A stretch of DNA of 64,000 nt from Microbacterium galbinum. Its GTDB lineage: Bacteria > Actinomycetota > Actinomycetes > Actinomycetales > Microbacteriaceae. Both the position numbers and the translations under genes were made by a program. The first letter of the stretch is position 1, and every line of letters starts with the position of its first letter. The stretch spans positions 1,054,001 to 1,118,000 of the forward strand of contig NZ_JAHWXM010000001.1 of assembly GCF_023091225.1 (NCBI RefSeq). Direction: 5' to 3'. Positions 17,128 through 25,388 of this stretch are shown here, in pieces. The notes under the pieces are model-generated. The model was given only the letters and a program-made list of their open reading frames with translations, ran no database searches and was not told the DNA's origin.

Positions 17128-18510
17128 TTAGCTCAGCTCACCGCCCTCGAGGAGTTCGGTGACCAGGGCCGCGATCGCGGAGCGCTCGGAGCGCATGAGC
17201 GTGACGTGCGCGAACAGGTCGTGTCCCTTCAGCGTTTCGATCACGCTGGCGATGCCGTCGTGGCGTCCGACGCGGAGGTTGTCGCGCTGACCGACGTCGT
17301 GCGTGAGGATGACCCGCGAGTTCTGACCCATGCGGCTGAGCACGGTGAGGAGCACATTGCGCTCGAGGGACTGGGCCTCGTCGACGATCACGAAGGCGTC
17401 GTGCAGCGAACGGCCACGGATGTGCGTGAGCGGCAGGACCTCGAGGATGCCGCGTTCGACGACTTCCTCCATCACATTGCCCGAGACCACCGAGCCGAGC
17501 GTGTCGAAGACCGCCTGACCCCAGGGCCCCATCTTCTCGCCCTGGTCGCCCGGGAGGTATCCGAGCTCCTGCCCGCCGACCGCGAACAGCGGACGGAAGA
17601 CGATGATCTTCTTCTGCTGCTGCCGTTCCAGCACGGCCTCCAGCCCGGCGCAGAGCGCCAAGGCCGACTTGCCGGTACCCGCACGACCACCCAGCGAGAC
17701 GATGCCGACGTCGGGGTCGGTGAGCAGGTCGATGGCGATCCGCTGCTCGGCCGAGCGCCCGTGCATCCCGAAGATGTCACGGTCGCCACGAACCAGCTTG
17801 TACTCGCCCTCCCCGGTCACCCGTCCGAGGGCGGAACCCCGCTCCGAGTGGATGATGAGGCCGGTGTTCACCGGAAGACCGCGGGCCTCCTCGCTGATGC
17901 CGACCTCGCTCTCGTACAGGTCGCTGATGTCGTCGCCCGAGAGGTTCAGGGTCGAGATGCCGGTCCAGCCGGAGTCGATCGCCTGCTCGGCGAGGTATTC
18001 CTCGGCTCGGAGCCCGAGCGACGCCGCCTTCACCCGCATCGGCAGGTCCTTCGAGACGATCGTGACGTCCTGGCCGTCCTGGGCGAGATGCATCGCGACC
18101 GACAGGATGCGGGTGTCGTTGTCGCTCAGGCGGATGCCCGCGGGGAGCACCGAGGAGTCGGTGTTGGCGAGCTCCACCCGGAGCGTGCCGCCCTCGCCGA
18201 CCTCGACCGGGAAGTCGAGACGCCCGTGCTCGATGCGAAGGTCGTCGAGGTGCCGGAGCGCCTGTCGGGCGAAGTATCCGATCTCGGGGTCGTGGCGCTT
18301 GCCCTCGAGCTCGGTGATCACGACCACCGGGAGGACGACGGAGTGCTCGGCGAATCGGAAGAACGCCTGCGGATCGCTCAGCAGAACCGAGGTGTCGAGG
18401 ACGTAGGTGCGGAGATCCTGATCCGGATCCGATGACGACGCCCGTCGATTCGACTGACGGGTGGACTGCTGCGCGGTGCTGGTGGACTGCTGCGCTGAAC
18501 GTGTGGTCAC
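17128..18510 (-). CDS. phoH2: PIN-PhoH fusion protein (PhoH2)
   Basis: The 460-residue protein combines an N-terminal PIN ribonuclease domain (Asp39 in [12 protein letters not shown], acidic SDNDTRIL near 130) with a C-terminal PhoH ATPase (Walker [10 protein letters not shown] at 274-282, Walker B VIVDEAQ at 374-380). PhoH2 proteins unwind and cut RNA with ATP and in mycobacteria form a toxin-antitoxin pair with a short upstream PhoAT. The first 30 residues are low-complexity with a repeated AQQST, reflecting a duplicated 13-base stretch. GTG 18510 is chosen because GGGAG lies at good spacing. A 21-codon frame upstream could correspond to PhoAT (see findings). Confidence 0.93.
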   Translation of the reverse strand: MTTRSAQQSTSTAQQSTRQSNRRASSSDPDQDLRTYVLDTSVLLSDPQAFFRFAEHSVVLPVVVITELEGKRHDPEIGYFARQALRHLDDLRIEHGRLDFPVEVGEGGTLRVELANTDSSVLPAGIRLSDNDTRILSVAMHLAQDGQDVTIVSKDLPMRVKAASLGLRAEEYLAEQAIDSGWTGISTLNLSGDDISDLYESEVGISEEARGLPVNTGLIIHSERGSALGRVTGEGEYKLVRGDRDIFGMHGRSAEQRIAIDLLTDPDVGIVSLGGRAGTGKSALALCAGLEAVLERQQQKKIIVFRPLFAVGGQELGYLPGDQGEKMGPWGQAVFDTLGSVVSGNVMEEVVERGILEVLPLTHIRGRSLHDAFVIVDEAQSLERNVLLTVLSRMGQNSRVILTHDVGQRDNLRVGRHDGIASVIETLKGHDLFAHVTLMRSERSAIAALVTELLEGGELS

Positions 18511-18668
18511 GACCCACTCCCGACCCGGGGAATCCCGGCTATTCGAACGAGTCGACCAGGGGGTCACGAGTCGCTTGCCTGTGGCCGACCCGATCGGGCA
18601 CCATGCCCGATGCCTTGAAGGTACGACCAGCCGCCGACTTTTCCTCGGCTCGACACGCCAGCGAAGTG

Positions 18669-19799
18669 TTACGCGATGGTGAACGTCTCGTTGCCGAATC
18701 CGGCGAGCGCGTCGTCGAGCATCCGGATGGTCTCGTCGTCGGTGCCGGCATGCGGGGCCACCCGTACCGCCGAACCACGAGCGGTCACCACGACACCGGC
18801 GTTGGCGAGTGCGGCCGCGAGGCGGGCAGGCTCCTCCGGCGCGAGGGCGACGATCCCCGCGCGCCGCTCACGCTCGCGCGGAGAGACGACCGTGATGCCG
18901 TGCCGGTCGGCGATCTCGATGACCGCGTCGACGCGGCCAGCGAGATGCTCCTCGATCGCCGCGATCCCGGCATCGCGCACGGTGCGCGCGCCGACGGCCA
19001 GGCGACCCGCCGCGAGCGTGTCGGGACCGCTGGTCGTGAAGGCGCGAGCGGATGCCGCGGGCGCAGGGCGCTCGTCGACCGCGAGCCCCTCCCCCTCGGT
19101 GCCGGTGATCCCGCTGAGCACCGGGGCGAGGCGCTCGCGCGCCAGATCCGAGAACCAGGCGAAGCCGGTCCCGCGCGCGGCGCGCAGCCACTTGTAACCG
19201 TGCCCCACGACGACGTCGGCGACGCGGAAGTCGGTGTCGACGATGCCGAAGGACTGCACGGCGTCGACGATGAGCAATCGGTCCGGGCCGATCACCTCCC
19301 GCAGCGCCGCGAGGTCGGCACGGTAGCCCGTGCGGAAGTCGACGTGGCTCACGGCGAGGGCGGTGACATCGTCGTCGAGCGCCTCCGCGACGGCATCCGG
19401 GGTCACACGGCCGTCGGCCGGGTCGATCCATCGCGGCACGACCGTGCCCTGCGAGAAGGCGGCCGCGCGATCGAGCGTCAGGCTGACGCTGGGGAACTCG
19501 GCGGTCGAGGCGATCACCGTGCCCCGTGCGCCGTAGAGCGCCTGGGCGAGTCCCTGGGTCGACGACGGCTGCACCGTCACGTCCTCGGCATCCGCCTGCA
19601 GGATGTCGGCGACGACCTCGCGCGCCTGGGTGACGCGCTCCGCGACGAGCGCGAGCGAGGCGGGGCGTCCGCTGCCGAGGAGGTCGGCGTCGGCGAAGAC
19701 CTCCTCGCGCACCGATGGCGACAACGGTCCGAATGCGGCCCAGTTGAGATAACCGGGTTCGACGTCGAACGTGGCCAAGTAGTCGTGGATGGTGCTCAC
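18669..19799 (-). CDS. Class V PLP-dependent aminotransferase (cysteine desulfurase-like)
   Basis: The ~376-residue protein has the class V fold with the PLP lysine at position 203 in VVGHGYKWL, the ring-contact Asp179 in LLIVDAVQS, and His152 in SHVDFRTGY. These fit the selenocysteine lyase/kynureninase-like subgroup; an active-site Cys for desulfuration is not evident, so a true desulfurase is unlikely. The amine donor is unknown. GTG 19799 is preferred because CAGACT lies six bases upstream and the protein then begins [12 protein letters not shown] 19826, with GGGAG eight bases upstream, is a real alternative. It follows uppS by 54 bases. Confidence 0.82.
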   Translation of the reverse strand: MSTIHDYLATFDVEPGYLNWAAFGPLSPSVREEVFADADLLGSGRPASLALVAERVTQAREVVADILQADAEDVTVQPSSTQGLAQALYGARGTVIASTAEFPSVSLTLDRAAAFSQGTVVPRWIDPADGRVTPDAVAEALDDDVTALAVSHVDFRTGYRADLAALREVIGPDRLLIVDAVQSFGIVDTDFRVADVVVGHGYKWLRAARGTGFAWFSDLARERLAPVLSGITGTEGEGLAVDERPAPAASARAFTTSGPDTLAAGRLAVGARTVRDAGIAAIEEHLAGRVDAVIEIADRHGITVVSPRERERRAGIVALAPEEPARLAAALANAGVVVTARGSAVRVAPHAGTDDETIRMLDDALAGFGNETFTIA

Positions 19800-19853
19800 C
19801 GAGTAAGTCTGGCACGATGCCGGCACGGTGACGACTCCCTCTCGGGCGTCCCG

Positions 19854-20633
19854 TCACCGCCCGAAACGACGGTCCCGATCCGCGAAGTCGCGCATCGCCC
19901 GGAGGAAGTCGACCTCGCGCAGGTCCGGTCCGAGAGCCTCGACGAAGTAGAACTCGCTATGGGCGCTCTGCCACAGGAGGAAGTCGCTGAGGCGCTGCTC
20001 GCCGCTCGTGCGGATCACGAGGTCGGGATCCGGCTGTCCTCCGGTGTAGAGGTGCTCCCCGATCATCTCCGGCGTGAGTTGCGCCGCGAGGTCCTCCATC
20101 GTGCCGCCGGACGCCTCGTGCGTCACCAGGATGCTGCGCACGGCGTCGACGATCTCGTTCCGGCCGCCGTAGCCGACGGCCAGGTTGACGTGGAGTCCCG
20201 TGTGGTCCTTCGTGCGCTCCTCGGCATCGGCGAGGACCCGGGCGAGATCCGTCGGAAGGATGTCGGAGCGCCCGACGTGCTTGACGCGCCAGTTGCCCTC
20301 CCACGACAGGCCCTCGGCGAGATCGGCGATGATCTCGATCAGATCCGCCAGCTCGGCCGAGTCGCGCTTGAGGAGGTTGTCGCTCGAGAGCAGGTACAGC
20401 GAGACCACGCGGACGCCGAGTTCATCGCACCAACCGAGGAACTCGCGCATCTTGATCGCACCGGCACGGTGTCCGTGAGCGGCCGTGGCGTAGCCGAGCT
20501 GTCGTGCCCACCGACGGTTGCCGTCGATCATCATCGCGATGTGGTGCGGAACGGACGCCGGATCGAGGCGGCGGCGCAGCCGGTTGCTGTAGAGCCGGTA
20601 CAGCGGCCCACGCCCCTGGTTATCCCCTGACAT
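19854..20633 (-). CDS. uppS: Cis-prenyltransferase (isoprenyl diphosphate synthase)
   Basis: The 259-residue protein has the UppS signature HIAMMIDGNRRWA (catalytic Asp37), with SSDNLLKR and the C-terminal RTSGEQRLSDFLLWQ. It condenses IPP units in cis onto an allylic primer to make the polyprenyl carrier used in peptidoglycan and other envelope sugars. Actinobacteria often have two such enzymes (short-chain and decaprenyl) and sequence alone does not separate them here. ATG 20633 is chosen over GTG 20636 because AGGAAGG then has workable spacing. It is divergent from the hemolysin III gene. Confidence 0.95.
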   Translation of the reverse strand: MSGDNQGRGPLYRLYSNRLRRRLDPASVPHHIAMMIDGNRRWARQLGYATAAHGHRAGAIKMREFLGWCDELGVRVVSLYLLSSDNLLKRDSAELADLIEIIADLAEGLSWEGNWRVKHVGRSDILPTDLARVLADAEERTKDHTGLHVNLAVGYGGRNEIVDAVRSILVTHEASGGTMEDLAAQLTPEMIGEHLYTGGQPDPDLVIRTSGEQRLSDFLLWQSAHSEFYFVEALGPDLREVDFLRAMRDFADRDRRFGR

Positions 20634-20717
20634 CACCTTCCTACGCTACAGCGTCCTCCCCCTCGCCGCCGGTGCGGATGCTGTGGACATGTACGGCCGG
20701 CGGAATGCCACCGCGCA

Positions 20718-20723
20718 TAGAGT
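20718..20723 (+). promoter_or_regulatory. Putative -10 (TAGAGT) for leaderless hemolysin III mRNA
   Basis: TAGAGT ends six bases before GTG 20730, which decides that GTG over the GTG six bases earlier. Confidence 0.55.
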
Positions 20724-20729
20724 GTGCAC

Positions 20730-21464
20730 GTGAGCACTCCCGAAGACTCCGGCCCCGACCTCCCTCAGCTGCCCCTCATGGAGGCTGCCGCAGCCGATGC
20801 CGTGATCGAGGTCAAGCCCTCGTGGCGCGGATGGGTCCACGCCGGTACCTTCCCCGTGGCGATCGCCGCGGGCGTCGTGCTCATCGTGCTCTCGGAGGGA
20901 GCGCCCGCCAAGTGGGCCGCCGCGGTGTTCATGGCGTCATCGTTGCTGCTCTTCGGCAACTCCGCCCTGTACCACCGCTTCAACTGGGGCCCGCGCACGA
21001 AGATCGTGCTCAAGCGCATCGATCACGCGAACATCCTGCTGCTGATCGCCGGCACCTACACGCCGCTCGCGACGCTCGCCCTCCCGCCGGAGAAGGGCAC
21101 GCTGCTGCTCTTCCTGGTCTGGGGCGGCGCCCTGCTGGGGATCCTGTTCCGGGTGTTCTGGATCCACGCCCCACGATGGCTGTACGTCGCGCTCTACCTG
21201 CTGCTGGGCTGGGCCGCCGTGATGTACATCGTCGACCTGCTCAACGCGAACGTCGCCATGATGGTGCTCGTCATCGTGGGCGGACTGCTCTACACGGGCG
21301 GGGCGATCGTCTACGCGCTCAAGAAGCCGAACCCGTGGCCCGGGCACTTCGGCTTCCACGAGATCTTCCACGTGTGCACGGTGCTCGCATTCCTCTGCCA
21401 CTGGACGGCGTGCCTGCTGATCGCCCTCGCACCGCTGTCGCCCTCGCTCGGCGTACCCGCCTGA
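20730..21464 (+). CDS. Hemolysin III / PAQR family membrane protein
   Basis: About 244 residues with seven hydrophobic segments after a 35-residue cytoplasmic head. The family motifs are all present: SALYHRFNWGP, RIDHANILLLIAGTYTPLA and the terminal GFHEIFHVCTV, whose His and Asp residues form the metal site of PAQR hydrolases. The name hemolysin III is historical; a membrane hydrolase or envelope role is more likely. Order uppS-hlyIII is the same as in mycobacteria (Rv1086-Rv1085c). Confidence 0.92.
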   Translation: MSTPEDSGPDLPQLPLMEAAAADAVIEVKPSWRGWVHAGTFPVAIAAGVVLIVLSEGAPAKWAAAVFMASSLLLFGNSALYHRFNWGPRTKIVLKRIDHANILLLIAGTYTPLATLALPPEKGTLLLFLVWGGALLGILFRVFWIHAPRWLYVALYLLLGWAAVMYIVDLLNANVAMMVLVIVGGLLYTGGAIVYALKKPNPWPGHFGFHEIFHVCTVLAFLCHWTACLLIALAPLSPSLGVPA

Positions 21465-21468
21465 TCGG

Positions 21469-21768
21469 TCAGGCCGGGCGCGGACCGTCGTCTGCAGGAT
21501 CGTCGTCGCCCTCGCGCACGATCGGCAGGTCGGCATCCGTCTCGGTCGCCTCGTCGGCGGCGCGGGCGGCCTCCTCGGCGTCGAGCTCGTCGCGCACCTC
21601 CTCGCGGTAGCGCACGCGGCGGATACGGCGGTTCATGTCCCAGATCAGCAGGATGACGGCGATCAGGACCACGACGATCGCCGCGAACCCGACGAAGCCG
21701 GGGGTGACGGACTCCGGGTCGACGGTCATCGTGGGCGTCGGCATCGGGGTCTCGGACAGAGCGAGCAT
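21469..21768 (-). CDS. Small membrane protein with acidic tail
   Basis: The 99-residue protein has a short outside head, one membrane helix (GFVGFAAIVVVLIAVILLIW) and a cytoplasmic tail that starts basic (MNRRIRRVRYREE) and turns strongly acidic. AAAGG lies eight bases before the ATG. In mycobacteria a small membrane gene of this type follows mca, the mycothiol S-conjugate amidase, opposite to DUF4307-greA. Here the small gene is kept but mca is not next to it. Function unknown. Confidence 0.7.
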   Translation of the reverse strand: MLALSETPMPTPTMTVDPESVTPGFVGFAAIVVVLIAVILLIWDMNRRIRRVRYREEVRDELDAEEAARAADEATETDADLPIVREGDDDPADDGPRPA

Positions 21769-21836
21769 GAATCGGCCTTTCGTACGCAGGTCGCATAACC
21801 TGTAATCACCAGCCTAACGATCGGGAGACCTGCAGC

Positions 21837-22223
21837 GTGACGACCCCAGAGCAGCTCGACGAACGGTACGGACGCACCCGCAGGCGCCGCGCCCCCTGGA
21901 TCATCGCCGGAATCGTCGCGATCCTGCTCGTCGGCGGCTACGGGTGGGGCATCGTGGCGCAGTCGATGAACCAGGTCGATGCCGACGACCTGGGATACAC
22001 GCTGGTCGACGAGCACAGCGTCGACGTGCGGTTCCAGATCACCGGCGTGCAGGGCAAGGACGTGGTCTGCATCGTCGAGGCCCTCGACGAGGAGTTCGGC
22101 GTGGTCGGGTGGAAGGTCGTCGAGATCCCCGCCGGCGACAGCCACGCGCAGGCCCTCGCCGCCACCATCCCGACCGTGGCCGAGGCCACGACAGGTTTGG
22201 TGAACACCTGCTGGGTCGCTTAG
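21837..22223 (+). CDS. DUF4307 membrane protein
   Basis: The 128-residue protein opens MTTPEQLDERYGRTRRRRAP, has one membrane helix (WIIAGIVAILLVGGYGWGIV) and a ~90-residue extracytoplasmic domain with CIVEALDEEFGVVGWK and a late Cys (VNTCWVA). It fits DUF4307, the gene normally upstream of greA in actinobacteria (Rv1081c). No biochemical function is known. GTG 21837 has GGGAG about ten bases upstream. The greA promoter lies over its 3' end. Confidence 0.85.
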   Translation: MTTPEQLDERYGRTRRRRAPWIIAGIVAILLVGGYGWGIVAQSMNQVDADDLGYTLVDEHSVDVRFQITGVQGKDVVCIVEALDEEFGVVGWKVVEIPAGDSHAQALAATIPTVAEATTGLVNTCWVA

Positions 22224-22226
22224 ACT
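22197..22226 (+). promoter_or_regulatory. Promoter of greA (TTGGTG - 18 - TAGACT)
   Basis: The -35 TTGGTG (22197-22202) and -10 TAGACT (22221-22226) are 18 bases apart and overlap the DUF4307 stop. A start near 22233 gives a leader of about 87 bases. Confidence 0.6.
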
Positions 22227-22240
22227 CGACGCAGAACGAC

Positions 22241-22266
22241 GACGCCCTGGCAAGTGCCGGGGCGTC
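22241..22266 (+). promoter_or_regulatory. Hairpin in the greA leader
   Basis: GACGCCC and GGGCGTC flank a smaller inner stem in the untranslated leader. There is no T-run, so it is more likely a leader structure or attenuator than a simple terminator. Confidence 0.45.
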
Positions 22267-22319
22267 TTGGCATATCCCCCGCCGCGAGCGGGAGCGATAC
22301 CGAAAGAAGGAGCTTCGTC

Positions 22320-22808
22320 ATGTCCACGGACGCTCAGGTTCCCTTCCTCACGCAGGAAGCCTACGACCGGCTCGTCGCCGAGCTCGAGAACCTCTCCACC
22401 ACGGGCCGCGACGAGATCGCGAAGCGCATCGAGGCCGCCCGCGAAGAGGGCGATCTCAAGGAGAACGGCGGCTACCACGCCGCGAAGGACGAGCAGGGCA
22501 AGCAGGAGGCGCGCATCCGCACGCTCGAGAACCTGCTCAAGACCGCCAAGGTCGGCGAGGCACCGGCCAGCCGCGGCGTCGTCGAGCCCGGCACGGTCGT
22601 CACGGCGCTCGTCGCCGGCGGCGAAGAGGTCTTCCTCCTCGGCAGCCGCGAGATCGCGGTCGGTAGCGACCTCGACGTGTACAGCGAGGCCAGCCCGCTC
22701 GGACAGGCCATCCTCGGCCTGAAGGTCGGCGAGAAGTCGTCGTACGAGGCTCCCAATGGGCGCTCGATCTCGGTCGAGATCGTCAACGTCGAGACGTACA
22801 CCGGCTGA
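22320..22808 (+). CDS. greA: Transcription elongation factor GreA
   Basis: The 162-residue protein has the GreA coiled coil with the acidic tip (IEAAREEGDLKENGGYHAAKDEQ) and the C-terminal FKBP-like domain (LGQAILGLKVGEKSSYEAPNG). GreA enters the RNA polymerase channel and stimulates cleavage of backtracked RNA. GAAGGAG lies at good distance before the ATG. A strong terminator follows. Confidence 0.97.
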   Translation: MSTDAQVPFLTQEAYDRLVAELENLSTTGRDEIAKRIEAAREEGDLKENGGYHAAKDEQGKQEARIRTLENLLKTAKVGEAPASRGVVEPGTVVTALVAGGEEVFLLGSREIAVGSDLDVYSEASPLGQAILGLKVGEKSSYEAPNGRSISVEIVNVETYTG

Positions 22809-22820
22809 CACCCCCTCACG

Positions 22821-22864
22821 CAGAACGCCCCTCGGCCCGCAGGCACGAGGGGCGTTCTGCGTTC
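22821..22864. terminator. Terminator between greA and ilvA
   Basis: A perfect 14-bp stem (CAGAACGCCCCTCG with its complement, 22821-22859) lies between two converging genes. Confidence 0.85.
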
Positions 22865-22868
22865 GGCG

Positions 22869-24098
22869 TCAGTCCGGAACGACGATGGGCTCGAAACCCT
22901 CGCGGCGGAGCGTGTCGAGCGTGTGCTCGGAGTGCTCGGGTCCGCGGGTCTCGACGCTGAGTTCGAGGATCACGTCGCTGATCTGCAGACCGTGCCCGTG
23001 ACGGGTGTGCATCGCCTCGATGACGTTCGCTCCCGCTTCCGCGATCAGCTCCGAGACGCGCGCGAGCTGGCCGGGACGATCCGGAAGGGGGATGCGGATG
23101 GTCAGGTAGCGGCCGGAGGCGGCGAGACCGTGCGAGACGACGCGCTGCAGCAGGAGCGGATCGATGTTCCCTCCCGACAGCACCGCCATCGTCGTGCCCG
23201 TCGCCTCGATCTTCCCCGACAGGATCGCGGCGACACCCGCCGCGCCCGCGGGCTCGACGACGACCTTCGCCTGCTCGAGGAGGATGAGGATCGCCCGGGC
23301 CAGATCGTCGTCGGAGACGGTCACGACCTCGTCGACGAGGTCCTTGATGATGTCGAACGGGATCGCCCCGGGACGGGCGACGAGGATGCCGTCGGCGATG
23401 GTCGGACGCGTCTCGATGTCGACCGGGTGGCCGGCTGCGAGCGACGGCGGCACGGCCGCGGCGTTCTCGGCCTGCACACCGATGATGCGCACCTCGCGGC
23501 CCAGTTCGGCGGCGCGCGCCTTGACCGCCGCGGCCACGCCGGCGATGAGCCCTCCCCCGCCGATGCCGAGCACGATCGTGTCGACCTCGGGGGCGTCGGC
23601 GAGCAGCTCGAGGCCGAGCGTGCCCTGGCCGATCACCACGTCGCGGTGGTCGAACGGCGGGATGAGCACGGCTCCGGTCCGCTCGGCGAACTCCGCTGCC
23701 AGTCGCAACGAGGTGGCGACGGTCTCGCCCTCGAGCACGACCTCGGCGCCGTAGCCGCGCGTGGCGAGCAGCTTGGGCACCGGCACGCCCAGCGGCATGA
23801 AGATCGTCGCCGGGATGCCCAGCGCTTGGGCGGCGAGCGCGACGCCCTGCGCGTGGTTGCCCGCGGACGCCGCGACCACGCCGCGAGAGCGCTCTTCGGC
23901 GCTCAGCCGCGACAGCCGGTAGGCCGCGCCGCGGATCTTGAAGGAGCCGGTGCGCTGCAGGTTCTCCATCTTCAGCAGCACCGGTGCGCCGAGGATGTCG
24001 GAAAGTGCGCGGGAGGGCAGCGTGGGCGTGTGCGAGATCACCTCAGCCAGACTCTGAGCTGCGTGCTCGAACTCGGTCAGGCTGGGGACTGCGCTCAT
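22869..24098 (-). CDS. ilvA: Threonine ammonia-lyase with ACT domain
   Basis: The 409-residue protein has the fold II PLP lysine at residue 54 (RTGSFKIRGAAYR), SAGNHAQGVAL, the phosphate loop VLGIGGGGLIAG, and one C-terminal ACT domain (residues ~330-409, YLTIRIPLPDRPGQLARV). It deaminates threonine to 2-oxobutanoate for isoleucine synthesis or threonine breakdown. The single short ACT is typical of actinobacterial forms and allows amino acid control. It overlaps the upstream AI-2E gene in ATGA. Confidence 0.94.
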   Translation of the reverse strand: MSAVPSLTEFEHAAQSLAEVISHTPTLPSRALSDILGAPVLLKMENLQRTGSFKIRGAAYRLSRLSAEERSRGVVAASAGNHAQGVALAAQALGIPATIFMPLGVPVPKLLATRGYGAEVVLEGETVATSLRLAAEFAERTGAVLIPPFDHRDVVIGQGTLGLELLADAPEVDTIVLGIGGGGLIAGVAAAVKARAAELGREVRIIGVQAENAAAVPPSLAAGHPVDIETRPTIADGILVARPGAIPFDIIKDLVDEVVTVSDDDLARAILILLEQAKVVVEPAGAAGVAAILSGKIEATGTTMAVLSGGNIDPLLLQRVVSHGLAASGRYLTIRIPLPDRPGQLARVSELIAEAGANVIEAMHTRHGHGLQISDVILELSVETRGPEHSEHTLDTLRREGFEPIVVPD

Positions 24099-25291
24099 CG
24101 ATTTCTCCGTCTCCGCTGTCGCGGTACTGTGCTCCAGATCAGATCTGCATCTGGTTGGTCTCCGGTGCGCCACGACCCGGTGCTGACGGTCACGGCTGCC
24201 ACGTTCACGAATGCGGCCAGCGGCACGGCGAACAGCGCGCCGGGGATGCCGCCGATCATGGATCCTCCGGCCACCACCAGCACGACCGCCAGGGGGTGCA
24301 CCTTCACGGCGGACCCCATCAGGATCGGCTGCAGGACATGGCCCTCGAGCTGCTGGACCCCGAGCACGACGATGAGCATCGCGAGGGCGATCCACGGGCC
24401 GTTGTAGACGAGGGCGAGCAGCACCGCGATCGCGCCGGTCACGACGGCACCGACGATCGGGATGAAAGATCCGAGGAAGACGAGCACCGCGACGGGGAGG
24501 GCGAGGGGAACACCGAGAAGGGCCGCTCCGGTGCCGATGCCGACCGCGTCGATCGCGGCGACGAGCAGCTGCGTGCGTGCGTAGTTGACGATCGTCGACC
24601 AGCCGTTGTGGGCCGCGCTGTCGGCGGCGGGACGCGCCTTGCGCGGGAAGAGCCGGAGCGTCCACCGCCAGATCCCCGCTCCGTCGGCCAGCAGGCAGAT
24701 GAGGATGAACAGCGACAGGACGGCGCCGGTCACGACGTGGGCGGCCGTGGTTCCGACGGCGAGAGCCCCGTTGAGGAGGAGCTGGGCCTGCTCGTTGACG
24801 AGTTCGAACGCCTGATCGATGTAGCCCTGGATCTGCTTCTCGGTCAGGTGCAGCGGACCGTCGAGGAGGAACTGCCGGAACTGCTCGACCGCGGCCCCCG
24901 TGCGCGCCTGCACGTCCGGGAGCTGGGCGCGGATCTGCCAGATCACGAGCCAGAGCAGGGTCGAGACGATCGCGATCGTGCCGAGGATCGAGATCGCGAC
25001 GGCGAGCCACCGGGGGAACCGGTGCCGCAGCATCCACTCGAACGCGGGCCACAGCAGAGCGGTGATGAGGATGCCGACCATCAGCGGGATCACGAGCAGC
25101 TTGAGCTGGATGACGATCCAGATGAACCCCGCGACGACTGCGGCGATCAGGAGCAGACGCCACGCGTAGCCCGCCGTGATGCGCAACGGGAGGGGCACGG
25201 CCTCCTCCGCCTCGGTCGTCACCGTCCGGTCGGTCGAGACCGGGCGCGGACGCAGGAGATCCCTCAACCGCGGTCGCTGCTCGTCGCTCAT
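24095..25291 (-). CDS. AI-2E family transporter (UPF0118)
   Basis: The 398-residue protein has eight or so membrane segments in the family pattern: two helices near the start (RLLLIAAVVAGFIWIVIQLKLL), a long extracytoplasmic/amphipathic loop in the middle, then a late bundle with the family segment GSFIPIVGAVVTGAIAV and LEGHVLQPILMGSAVKVHPL. Members export autoinducer-2 or act as Na/H antiporters, so the cargo is open. ATG 25291 follows TAGACT (25298-25303) by six bases. It overlaps ilvA in ATGA and is divergent from the AlkX-like gene. Confidence 0.92.
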   Translation of the reverse strand: MSDEQRPRLRDLLRPRPVSTDRTVTTEAEEAVPLPLRITAGYAWRLLLIAAVVAGFIWIVIQLKLLVIPLMVGILITALLWPAFEWMLRHRFPRWLAVAISILGTIAIVSTLLWLVIWQIRAQLPDVQARTGAAVEQFRQFLLDGPLHLTEKQIQGYIDQAFELVNEQAQLLLNGALAVGTTAAHVVTGAVLSLFILICLLADGAGIWRWTLRLFPRKARPAADSAAHNGWSTIVNYARTQLLVAAIDAVGIGTGAALLGVPLALPVAVLVFLGSFIPIVGAVVTGAIAVLLALVYNGPWIALAMLIVVLGVQQLEGHVLQPILMGSAVKVHPLAVVLVVAGGSMIGGIPGALFAVPLAAFVNVAAVTVSTGSWRTGDQPDADLIWSTVPRQRRRRNR

Positions 25292-25297
25292 CGCCCA

Positions 25298-25303
25298 AGT
25301 CTA
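25298..25303 (-). promoter_or_regulatory. Putative -10 (TAGACT) for leaderless AI-2E transporter mRNA
   Basis: TAGACT on the minus strand ends six bases before ATG 25291. Confidence 0.55.
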
Positions 25304-25375
25304 CGGCGATGCCGTATGCCGTCAGACGCATCCTTCGGCGGCCGGTCACGAGCCCGCGATGTCGGCGGCCGGGGC

Positions 25376-25381
25376 TACGCT
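25376..25381 (+). promoter_or_regulatory. Putative -10 (TACGCT) for the AlkX-like gene
   Basis: TACGCT ends seven bases before GTG 25389; no Shine-Dalgarno sequence is present. Confidence 0.5.
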
Positions 25382-25388
25382 TTCCGAC

